From Xanthomarina sp035306605 (GTDB taxonomy: Bacteria > Bacteroidota > Bacteroidia > Flavobacteriales > Flavobacteriaceae), in assembly GCA_035306605.1 (NCBI GenBank), contig DATGNR010000042.1: DNA of 64,000 nucleotides; one strand, written 5' to 3'. The notes beneath the pieces were generated by a model. The model was given only the letters and a program-made list of their open reading frames with translations. It had not been told where the DNA came from and ran no database searches. How positions within the stretch are numbered: the stretch's first letter is position 1; each line of letters starts with the position of its first letter. A program made the translations under genes and the position numbers. Positions 24,819 to 32,950 of the stretch are shown here, piece by piece.

Positions 24819-27734
24819 ATGCGTCAATTAATTTGTCTGTTAACTTTCTTTTTAACGTATACAAGTCTTTTCTCACAATCAACAAACCCTTTACAGGCAA
24901 CCGATGCGGTTGCTCAGCAAAAATGGGTGGATGATTTGTATAACAAAATGACTTTAGAAGAAAAAGTAGGGCAGCTTTTTATGGTTCAAGCATTTTCTAA
25001 CCAAGGTTTGGCACATGAAAATATTATTAGTCAGCTTATTACAAATTATAAAATAGGGGGGATTATTTTTTCTAAGGGTGATCCTATTAGTCAAGCAAGA
25101 ATTAATAATATTTTTCAAGAAGCATCAAAAATACCATTACTAATTGGCATGGATGCCGAATGGGGTTTAAGTATGAGATTAGAAAATACTTATGCATTTC
25201 CTTGGAACATGACGCTAGGTGCTATTAAAGATAATGCCTTGATTGAGCAGGTTGGTAAGCAAATGGGAGAGCACTGTAAGCGATTAGGCGTGCATTTTAA
25301 TTTTGCGCCAGTGGTAGATATTAATACAAACCCAATTAATCCTATTATTGGAAATAGGTCTTTTGGAGAAGATAGAGATAACGTTACAGAAAAGGCTTCT
25401 GCTTTTATGAAGGGGATGCAAAGTGTGGGAGTTTTGGCTAATGCTAAACATTTTCCAGGGCATGGGGATACCGATAGCGATTCGCATAAAACCTTGCCAA
25501 GCATTAATTTTGATGCGAAACGAATAGACTCGGTAGAGATTTACCCATACAGAAAATTAATTCAAGAAGGTTTGTCAAGTGTTATGGTGGCTCATTTAAA
25601 TGTCCCAGCCTTGGAGTCTAGAAGTGGATTCCCTTCTTCTTTGTCTTACCCTATAGTTACGGAGCTTTTAAAAGAAAAGCTTCAATTTCAGGGTTTAATC
25701 TATACAGATGCGTTAAATATGAAAGGGGCTTCAAACTACAGTAGTCCTGGAGATATTGATTTAGCAGCTTTCATGGCCGGAAACGATGTGTTGTTGATTT
25801 CTGAAGATGTACCTAAAGCAATTAATAAAATTGTAGAAGCATATAATTCTGGAGTTATTACAGAAGGTCGGTTAGCTCATTCTGTAAAAAAGATTCTTCA
25901 AGCAAAGTATAAAGTAGGACTAAATAATTATAAACCTATTGAAACAAAGAATCTAGTTGAAGATTTAAATAGAATTAAAGATGAAACTCTTTCTGAAGTT
26001 CTTTTTGAAAATGCCATTACAGTTATTAAAAACAAAGAAGACTTGTTGCCAATTAGAAAGCTTGAAAAAAAGAAAATCGCCTATGTGAAAATGGGTGATG
26101 ACGATGGGTCTGTTTTTTTAAAAGAACTTCAAAAATATGCTAAAGTTCACGAGGTTTCTGCAGATAATCTCGACGAATTAATTAGAAAACTTTCAGCGTA
26201 TAATACTGTAGTAGTTGGTTTTCATCGTTCTAATGAAAGTCCTTGGAAAGATTATAAGTTTAGCGATAAGGAATTGGTTTGGTTGTATGAAATTGCCCGT
26301 AATAACAATGTTATACTCGATATTTTTGTAAAACCATATGCTTTATTAGATTTAAGAACAGTTGAAAATTTTGAAAGTATTGTAGTTAGTTATCAAAATA
26401 GTGCCGTTGCTCAACAAAAATCGGCACAACTTATTTTTGGAGCTATTTCTGCTAAAGGAATGTTGCCGGTTTCTGTTGGTAACGGGTTTCATGCAGGAGA
26501 TGGTCTTACTTTTACAAAGTTATCACGATTAACCTATGGAGCTCCTGAGCGTGTTGGAATGAGTTCAGAGAAGCTTAAAAAGTTAGATTCTGTTGCTCAA
26601 TATGCCATAGATAAAAAAATGACTCCTAGTATTCAGTTGTTGGTTGCAAGAAAAGGAAAGGTTGTGTATAGCAAAAACTTTGGGTCGCACACTTACGATA
26701 AAAATTCGGAGGCAGTGGATTTTGATGATATTTATGATTTAGCTTCTCTAACAAAAATCTTAGCTACTCTGCCTTTACTAATGGAGCTTGATGAAAAAGG
26801 AGAGGTGAACTTGGAGTCTAAGTTATCCGACATTCTCCCTGAATATGCCAATTCAAATAAGAAGAATATTACCTTAAAAAAAATGTTGTCTCATTATGCT
26901 AGATTAAAACCTTGGATTCCGTTTTATTACGCCACTTTAGATTCTTCAAAACAACCCGACCCTAAATATTATAGAAAGGAGCCAAGTAAAAAGTTTTCAG
27001 TAAAAGTTGCAAATAATCTTTATATGAGAACAGACTATCAAGATTCTATTCAAAAAATAATTAAGGACACAGACTTGTTGGATAGAGAACGTTACAGATA
27101 TAGCGATTTACCTTATTACATTCTAAAGAAATATATTGAAACCTATTACGACCAAGGATTGGACGATCTTGTTCAGGAGCATTTTTATGAATCTCTAGGA
27201 GCTAATTATACCACATATAATCCTTATGTTAAGTTTAGTGATAAAAAAATCATTCCTACGGAGGTAGATGATTACTACAGGTACCAAGAAGTTCATGGTT
27301 ATGTGCACGATATGGGGGCGGCCATGCAAAATGGTGTTGGTGGACATGCAGGGGTATTTAGTAATGCCAACGATGTAGCTAAAATTATGCAACTGTTTTT
27401 GCAAAAAGGGTTTTATGGAGGAAAACGTTATTTTAAACCAGAAACCATAGATAAGTATAACACCTGCTATTTTTGTGATGAAAATAACCGACGAGGAATA
27501 GGCTTTGACAAGCCTCAATTAGGAGAATCTGGCCCAACTTGTGGTTGTGTGTCTATGACTAGCTTTGGCCATTCTGGATTTACAGGTACTTATGCATGGG
27601 CCGATCCTGAAGAAGAAATTGTATATGTGTTTTTAGCAAATAGAACCTATCCAAAAGCAGACTCAAACTTGTTATTAAGGGCGAACATAAGAACGGATAT
27701 TCAACGCTTAATTTATGAAGCGATTATTGATTAA
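24819..27734 (+). CDS. GH3 glycoside hydrolase fused to a serine beta-lactamase-like hydrolase
   Basis: The protein of about 971 residues has a signal peptide (LICLLTFFLTYTSLFSQ) and a GH3 domain of the NagZ type, followed by a second catalytic domain. The GH3 part has KHFPGHGDTDSDSH near residue 209, the His-Asp dyad loop of NagZ enzymes, and the nucleophile region YTDALNMKGA near 296. The C-terminal part from about residue 580 is a class C beta-lactamase/penicillin-binding-like domain, with SLTK (serine nucleophile and lysine near 643) and HSG near 917. It probably removes N-acetylhexosamine from peptidoglycan or other glycans and attacks an ester or amide, in the periplasm. ATG at 24819 is preferred over upstream starts because it opens the signal peptide. 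Confidence 0.92.
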   Translation: MRQLICLLTFFLTYTSLFSQSTNPLQATDAVAQQKWVDDLYNKMTLEEKVGQLFMVQAFSNQGLAHENIISQLITNYKIGGIIFSKGDPISQARINNIFQEASKIPLLIGMDAEWGLSMRLENTYAFPWNMTLGAIKDNALIEQVGKQMGEHCKRLGVHFNFAPVVDINTNPINPIIGNRSFGEDRDNVTEKASAFMKGMQSVGVLANAKHFPGHGDTDSDSHKTLPSINFDAKRIDSVEIYPYRKLIQEGLSSVMVAHLNVPALESRSGFPSSLSYPIVTELLKEKLQFQGLIYTDALNMKGASNYSSPGDIDLAAFMAGNDVLLISEDVPKAINKIVEAYNSGVITEGRLAHSVKKILQAKYKVGLNNYKPIETKNLVEDLNRIKDETLSEVLFENAITVIKNKEDLLPIRKLEKKKIAYVKMGDDDGSVFLKELQKYAKVHEVSADNLDELIRKLSAYNTVVVGFHRSNESPWKDYKFSDKELVWLYEIARNNNVILDIFVKPYALLDLRTVENFESIVVSYQNSAVAQQKSAQLIFGAISAKGMLPVSVGNGFHAGDGLTFTKLSRLTYGAPERVGMSSEKLKKLDSVAQYAIDKKMTPSIQLLVARKGKVVYSKNFGSHTYDKNSEAVDFDDIYDLASLTKILATLPLLMELDEKGEVNLESKLSDILPEYANSNKKNITLKKMLSHYARLKPWIPFYYATLDSSKQPDPKYYRKEPSKKFSVKVANNLYMRTDYQDSIQKIIKDTDLLDRERYRYSDLPYYILKKYIETYYDQGLDDLVQEHFYESLGANYTTYNPYVKFSDKKIIPTEVDDYYRYQEVHGYVHDMGAAMQNGVGGHAGVFSNANDVAKIMQLFLQKGFYGGKRYFKPETIDKYNTCYFCDENNRRGIGFDKPQLGESGPTCGCVSMTSFGHSGFTGTYAWADPEEEIVYVFLANRTYPKADSNLLLRANIRTDIQRLIYEAIID

Positions 27735-27780
27735 TAAAGGCTTAAGATTGAAATAGTACAAGGTACTTAAAACTTAAAAT

Positions 27781-28920
27781 ATGAAAATTGGAATAGTATG
27801 TTATCCAACTTTTGGAGGAAGTGGAGTAGTGGCAACAGAACTTGGAATAGAGCTCTCAAAAAGAGGGCACGAAATTCATTTTATAACTTATAAACAGCCA
27901 GTAAGGTTGGATCTTATAGGTAGTAATGTGCATTTTCACGAAGTTACTGTTCCAGAGTATCCATTATTTCACTATCAACCATACGAGTTGGCTTTAACAA
28001 GTAAGCTGGTAGATATGGTAAAGCTTCATAAAATAGAAGTTCTTCATGTGCATTATGCTATTCCTCATGCCTATGCAGCCTATATGGCTAAAAAAATGCT
28101 GCAGGAAGAAGGAATTTACTTGCCTATAGTAACTACGCTTCACGGTACAGATATTACTTTAGTTGGCTCTCATCCTTTTTATAAAACAGCTGTAACTTTT
28201 AGTATTAACAAGTCGGATGCTGTAACCTCGGTTTCAGAAAGTTTAAAGCGTGATACCTTAAGACTGTTCGATATTAAAAATGACATTCACGTAGTAACCA
28301 ACTTTATAGATATTGCTAAACATACACCTCATTTTGGAGATTGTCAGCGAGACTTATTGGCTAATAAAGATGAGAGGATCATCACGCACATCAGTAATTT
28401 CAGAAAAGTAAAATGTATACCAGATGTTATAAAGGTGTTTTATAACATTCAAAAAGAAATTCCTGCAAAATTGATGATGGTTGGTGAAGGTCCTGAAAAA
28501 GAACCGGCTGAAAAACTATGTGCCGAACTAGGTATTTCCGATAAAGTAGTTTTCTTTGGAAACAGTAATGAAATAGACCGAATTTTATGTTATTCAGATT
28601 TGTTTGTTCTTCCTTCAGAAACAGAAAGTTTTGGACTAGCTGCATTAGAGGCAATGGCCTCAGGAGTACCTGTTATTTCAAGTAATTCGGGTGGAATTCC
28701 CGAAGTCAATATTCATGGTGTTTCTGGGTATTTAAGTGATGTAGGAGAGGTGGATGAAATGAGTAAAAATGCCCTTCTTATTTTAAAAGACGAAAAAGTA
28801 TTGGCTAAATTTAAAAAACAAGCAAAAAAGCAAGCTAGAAATTTCGATATCTATCAAATTGTGCCTCAATATGAGGCTATTTATCAGGCAACGCTTTCCA
28901 AATGTAAAACCATGTTATAG
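27781..28920 (+). CDS. bshA: N-acetyl-alpha-D-glucosaminyl L-malate synthase (bacillithiol synthesis)
   Basis: The 379-residue GT4 glycosyltransferase joins GlcNAc from UDP-GlcNAc to L-malate, the first step to bacillithiol. The N-terminal CYPTFGGSGVVATELG motif is characteristic of BshA, as are the HVHYAIPHAYAAYMAK and TTLHGTDITLVG segments. The GT4 donor-site motif is FVLPSETESFGLAALEAMASGVPVISS. It is a complete cytoplasmic enzyme of normal length. It lies 46 bases downstream of the GH3 fusion on the same strand and upstream of GH109, so the three may share a transcript. bshB and bshC are not in this window. Confidence 0.95.
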   Translation: MKIGIVCYPTFGGSGVVATELGIELSKRGHEIHFITYKQPVRLDLIGSNVHFHEVTVPEYPLFHYQPYELALTSKLVDMVKLHKIEVLHVHYAIPHAYAAYMAKKMLQEEGIYLPIVTTLHGTDITLVGSHPFYKTAVTFSINKSDAVTSVSESLKRDTLRLFDIKNDIHVVTNFIDIAKHTPHFGDCQRDLLANKDERIITHISNFRKVKCIPDVIKVFYNIQKEIPAKLMMVGEGPEKEPAEKLCAELGISDKVVFFGNSNEIDRILCYSDLFVLPSETESFGLAALEAMASGVPVISSNSGGIPEVNIHGVSGYLSDVGEVDEMSKNALLILKDEKVLAKFKKQAKKQARNFDIYQIVPQYEAIYQATLSKCKTML

Positions 28921-28969
28921 GTGGTCTGAAAACATTTAATACTTTCTATTTAAATAAACTCTATCTAAA

Positions 28970-30373
28970 ATGAACAGAAAATCCTTCTTAAACCTAACAG
29001 CAAGAGCGGGTCTTTTTTTGGGCTTAGCACCAAGCATGCTAGCAAATAAAAGTAATGATGTTGTAGAAAAAGAACTTGTTAATGAGCTTTTAAAACAAAA
29101 AAAAGCAATTGGAAGCGCTGTGGGGCTTACGGCAGATCCAATTTCGAAAGTTCGTGTAGGTATGATAGGTATGGGGAACAGAGGGAGTGTTCTTATCCAG
29201 ATGTTTGAATACCTTATTAAAAATAATCATGCTGAAATTGTTGCTCTTTCAGATTTAAAACAAGATAAAGTTGAAAAAAACAACGAATATCTTAAAACCA
29301 TTCAAAATTCATCTGCAGATTTATACTATGGAAATGAAACTGAATGGAAGAAATTAGTTAAAAGAGATGATATTGATTTAATTATAATCGCAACGCCTTG
29401 GGATTCGCATACCGAAATGTCTGTTTATGGCATGGAACATGGAAAACATGTAGCTTGCGAGCAACCAATGGCCTTGTCTTTGGAAGATTGTTGGAAATTG
29501 ATTGAGGTGGCTGAGCGTACTCAGAAACATTGCATGTACATGGAAAATTGCTGTTATAATGGTGAAGAGCTTTGGGTGCTTAATATGATAGATAAAGGTA
29601 TTTTTGGTGATATTAATCATGCAGAAGGTGCTTATATTCACGATTTGCGTAAGCATATGATGGATGAAAAGTATTACGAAAATCAGTGGAGAATAAAATA
29701 TCATGAAAATCGAAATGGCAATTTTTATACAGGACATGGTTTAGGTCCAACAAGTTTCTATATGGATATTGGGCGTGGAGATAATTACGATTTTATAACA
29801 TCCATGAGTTCACGTGACGACAGTATGAAAGATGGAGCGCGAATAGAAAATTATCCAGTAAAAGAGTTTGCTTGTGGAGATATGAACACCACAATGATTA
29901 AGACCAAGTTGGGAAGAACTATTATGTTGCAGTTTGATACGCATACTGGTAGACCATATTCTAGGTTAAATAATGTTTTTGGAACCAAAGCAGCTCATCA
30001 AGGTTACCCGTCTAGATTATATGTTGGTCATGAAGAATTGCAATGGGGGCATAATTGGCTTAAAGATGAAGAATATAAAGAATATAGAGACCGATACGAC
30101 CACCCGTTATGGAATAAATTGAAGACGCAAATTGATGCCAATGCTGTTGGACATGGAGGTATGGATTTTGTAATGATATACAGGTTAATACGCTGTTTAA
30201 ATGAAGGTTTGTCCTTGGATATCAATTTGTACGACAGTGTTCTTTGGAGTGCGATTACGCCTTTATCAGAACTGTCTGTCGCTAATAACAGTGCTAGAAC
30301 AATAGTTCCAGACTTTACAGGAGGAACTTGGGAAACTCCTAGGAGAAATGAAATTTTACGAGATATCCTCTAA
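28970..30373 (+). CDS. GH109-family Gfo/Idh/MocA protein (alpha-N-acetylgalactosaminidase-like)
   Basis: The 467-residue protein has an N-terminal export-like leader (MNRKSFLNLTARAGLFLGL, lacking a true twin arginine) and a Rossmann domain with GMIGMGNRGS near residue 65. A Gfo/Idh C-terminal domain follows. The blocks CEQPMALSLEDCW, MENCCYNGEELWVLNM, HAEGAYIHDLR and GRPYSRLNNVFGTKA are those of GH109 enzymes, which cleave alpha-GalNAc by an NAD-dependent redox mechanism. Its 3' end overlaps the convergent sugar-kinase gene by 18 bases. The neighbouring kinase and nucleotidyltransferase would activate the released N-acetylhexosamine. Confidence 0.92.
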   Translation: MNRKSFLNLTARAGLFLGLAPSMLANKSNDVVEKELVNELLKQKKAIGSAVGLTADPISKVRVGMIGMGNRGSVLIQMFEYLIKNNHAEIVALSDLKQDKVEKNNEYLKTIQNSSADLYYGNETEWKKLVKRDDIDLIIIATPWDSHTEMSVYGMEHGKHVACEQPMALSLEDCWKLIEVAERTQKHCMYMENCCYNGEELWVLNMIDKGIFGDINHAEGAYIHDLRKHMMDEKYYENQWRIKYHENRNGNFYTGHGLGPTSFYMDIGRGDNYDFITSMSSRDDSMKDGARIENYPVKEFACGDMNTTMIKTKLGRTIMLQFDTHTGRPYSRLNNVFGTKAAHQGYPSRLYVGHEELQWGHNWLKDEEYKEYRDRYDHPLWNKLKTQIDANAVGHGGMDFVMIYRLIRCLNEGLSLDINLYDSVLWSAITPLSELSVANNSARTIVPDFTGGTWETPRRNEILRDIL

Positions 30374-31459
30374 GTTGAAGTTGGAATAAGTTATCCGCTT
30401 GATCTCATCATAATTTTGAATGGCACTTTTTAAAAGTGTCATTTGGTTTTTAGCTCGTATCAAATTATGGTTTTCATAAGCTGTTTTGTAGTACACATCA
30501 TTATTTAAAAAGTCTGTTAAAAAACGTAAACCCATAATGTATATTAGGGTTTTAATACCTAAAGGCAAATATTTAACTTCTTCTAAGGTTAATATGTTTG
30601 AAGTTTCCGAAGCAAAGCCTTTACAGTAAGCTTCATAAAACTTCAAATTAATGGTTGTTTGTTTCAAATCTTGAGAATCTTCGACCGTATTTGAGCAAAT
30701 AGAGCGAATTGAATCTCCAAAATCAAAATGTACAATTCCAGGCATAACTGTGTCTAAGTCTATTACCGCAAGACCATTGTCATTTTTATCAAATAGGATG
30801 TTGGACAATTTGGCATCGTTATGTGTGATTCGAATTGGAAAATTATTTTTTTCTTTTAACTCTGAAAGCACCAATATTTCCTTCTGAAGTTCAAATACAT
30901 AATCAATTAGCGCTTGGGCTTCTGTTTTTCTAGACTCCCTTGCATTTTTTAAAGCAGCTTCAAATTGAGTAAATCGAAAAGGAACAGAATGAAATTTAGG
31001 TAGAGTTTCAGTAATTTGTTCGGTTTCCAAGGTAGAAGTGCTAGCTATAAAATTCCCAAATAATTTCCCCGCTTCAAATACCTGCTTTTCATTTTCAGCT
31101 CTATCAATTGTTTTGGAGTTTGGAATATATTCCATTAAAGTCCAAAACCCATTATTTGCTTCAATAAAAAAAGCATCATTTTTAGATTTAATAAAGCCTG
31201 CAACTTGATATTTACTATCGGTTTTATTGTAAGTGTTTTTTAGGAAGTCACTAACTATAATCTTGTTGTTAATGATGTTTTCTAAATTTGTAAAAACCTG
31301 ATTGTTAATTCTTTGAAGTATGTAATTTGAATTATTACAACAACTCACTAAATAGGTGTCGTTTATGTGTCCTGAAGCCAAAACCTCTATATTTAGAATA
31401 GGTTTTTCTATTTTAAATTGGTAACAAATATTTTTAAGAATTTCTACTGAATTTACCAT
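30356..31459 (-). CDS. Sugar kinase of the aminoglycoside phosphotransferase fold (NahK-like)
   Basis: The 367-residue protein has an APH/ChoK-type kinase fold. The nucleotide region is VLASGHINDTYLV near residue 27, the catalytic loop is RITHNDAKLSNILFD near 213, and the metal-binding aspartate is in AVIDLDTVMPG. This pattern, with the DTVMPG segment, is that of N-acetylhexosamine 1-kinases and related mucin-associated kinases, which form GlcNAc-1-P or GalNAc-1-P. The start overlaps the end of the nucleotidyltransferase gene by seven bases, so the two are coupled. The pair probably salvages amino sugars to UDP-HexNAc. Substrate is inferred. Confidence 0.88.
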   Translation of the reverse strand: MVNSVEILKNICYQFKIEKPILNIEVLASGHINDTYLVSCCNNSNYILQRINNQVFTNLENIINNKIIVSDFLKNTYNKTDSKYQVAGFIKSKNDAFFIEANNGFWTLMEYIPNSKTIDRAENEKQVFEAGKLFGNFIASTSTLETEQITETLPKFHSVPFRFTQFEAALKNARESRKTEAQALIDYVFELQKEILVLSELKEKNNFPIRITHNDAKLSNILFDKNDNGLAVIDLDTVMPGIVHFDFGDSIRSICSNTVEDSQDLKQTTINLKFYEAYCKGFASETSNILTLEEVKYLPLGIKTLIYIMGLRFLTDFLNNDVYYKTAYENHNLIRAKNQMTLLKSAIQNYDEIKRITYSNFNLEDIS

Positions 31460-32292
31460 AATTTAGTTGGATATACACGGTTAGAAATAAGGTCTAGAAG
31501 TTGTTTTCTAACCATAGTCTCATCTTCTTTGTAAGTAACTCCAAACCATTGACTGTTAGATTCGAGCATTTTAAAAGCGCCTAATTGGTTATTAATCATA
31601 AAATCTACTACTTTAGGAATGTAAAACTCTGCGGTTTCAGAATTTTTATGTTCTTTTAAAAACACTTCAAATAGTTGTTCTGTTATTTTAAAAACATCAG
31701 ATGTAAATCCCCAAAAATTCATAGAAACCATGGTGTCTAATGGCATTATTGGGTTGTTTTTACTAATGTCGGTTCGCTCAATAATGCTAATAAGTTCTTG
31801 ATTTTTATTTAGAACACATTCACCTCTAGAAACTGTTCCAAAATCTGATAAGGTGTTTTTTAATTGATAACCAATAAAGTAATTTTGATTGTTTGTATTT
31901 GTGTACAAAGCTTCATACATGAGTTCAAATGCAGGTCGCCCATAAAAATCGTCAGCATTTATTAAAGCAAAATCATTTTTTATGGTGTCTTTTAGGCAAA
32001 GTAATGCATGTCCTGTTCCCCAAGGTTTCTTGCGTTTAGGTAAATCTTTTGCATTTTGTATAACGAAATTCACTTGGATGTTTTTAGGTAAGTTGTTATC
32101 ATAGCGATCCTTAAAAATTTCAAGGATTTCTTCTCGAACAATAAAAACTACGTGGTTGAAACCAGCTTGAAGTGCATCGTAAATGGAAAAATCTAAAATA
32201 GCATAATTATCTACAACAGCATGTGTTTGTTTTAAGCCTCCAAATCTGGAACCCATTCCAGCTGCCATAATGGCTATTGATTTTTGTTTCAT
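31453..32292 (-). CDS. Sugar nucleotidyltransferase (UDP-sugar pyrophosphorylase type)
   Basis: The 279-residue protein has the nucleotidyltransferase N-terminal signature IMAAGMGSRFGGLKQTHAV and the metal-binding NADDFYGRPAFELM near residue 116. There is no left-handed beta-helix acyltransferase domain, so it is not GlmU. It would convert sugar 1-phosphate and a nucleotide triphosphate to NDP-sugar. It is first in a two-gene operon with the NahK-like kinase, with start and stop overlapping by seven bases. Together they would carry out kinase and pyrophosphorylase steps of N-acetylhexosamine salvage. The upstream beta-barrel gene is separated by a terminator. Confidence 0.9.
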   Translation of the reverse strand: MKQKSIAIMAAGMGSRFGGLKQTHAVVDNYAILDFSIYDALQAGFNHVVFIVREEILEIFKDRYDNNLPKNIQVNFVIQNAKDLPKRKKPWGTGHALLCLKDTIKNDFALINADDFYGRPAFELMYEALYTNTNNQNYFIGYQLKNTLSDFGTVSRGECVLNKNQELISIIERTDISKNNPIMPLDTMVSMNFWGFTSDVFKITEQLFEVFLKEHKNSETAEFYIPKVVDFMINNQLGAFKMLESNSQWFGVTYKEDETMVRKQLLDLISNRVYPTKLW

Positions 32293-32306
32293 TTTACAAA
32301 ATTATA

Positions 32307-32334
32307 TAAAAAAACACCTTAAAAAAGGTGTTTT
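32307..32334 (-). terminator. Intrinsic terminator of the outer-membrane barrel gene
   Basis: AAAACACCTT (32311-32320) pairs with AAGGTGTTTT (32325-32334); on the minus strand the hairpin is followed by a run of T. It separates the barrel gene from the nucleotidyltransferase-kinase operon. Confidence 0.85.
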
Positions 32335-32356
32335 AATTAATATTTCAAATGGTGTT

Positions 32357-32845
32357 TTAGAATTGATATCTAACTCCAAGGCCAAGGTCGAAATTCATAT
32401 TGTTATTATCGTAATCGCTACTACCTAATCCTAGTTCAGGCCTTACATCTAATGATAGCAGTAAAGGAAAATCGAAATTGTATTCAATACCCACAGTTCC
32501 TGTTAAAATAACAAAACCATCTCTATGGTTGTTATAATATTTGTTGTAACGGTATGTAGCAAAACCAATTCCTGGTCCTGTGTACCAATTAAAGCCTCCA
32601 TCAATGTTCCAAATCCATTCGTAAAGTCCAATTAGTTTTGTACCGTCATAATTTTTGCCATCGGTCCATCCAAAATTGAATTCTAACCTGTTGTTTTCCA
32701 TTATTGCACGTTGGTAGGAAATGGAGGCTCCAAAACCGTCGCTATCACCAAGTCTTAGTCCTATGGCATTTTTAGATATTTCCTGTGCATGTACAAATGT
32801 TGTAAAGCCTAAAAAGGCAATTGCTATAATTAATACTCTTTTCAT
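32357..32845 (-). CDS. Small outer-membrane beta-barrel protein
   Basis: The 162-residue protein starts with a signal peptide (MKRVLIIAIAFLGFTTFVHAQ) and then has alternating strands rich in Gly, Tyr, Phe and Asp, ending in RYQF with the terminal phenylalanine usual for barrels assembled by BamA. It resembles OmpW/PorT-like eight-stranded barrels of Bacteroidota. No catalytic motif is visible. It is closed by its own terminator and lies upstream of the amino-sugar salvage pair, and it may be independent of it. Confidence 0.85.
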   Translation of the reverse strand: MKRVLIIAIAFLGFTTFVHAQEISKNAIGLRLGDSDGFGASISYQRAIMENNRLEFNFGWTDGKNYDGTKLIGLYEWIWNIDGGFNWYTGPGIGFATYRYNKYYNNHRDGFVILTGTVGIEYNFDFPLLLSLDVRPELGLGSSDYDNNNMNFDLGLGVRYQF

Positions 32846-32950
32846 AATACGATTTTATTTTTAATTGAAATTAATAATTTTGTTTCGTAATAAGTCATAA
32901 ACTAATCTTAAATTTATGGCTATCATATTAACTAAAAATTTCAGAAATTA

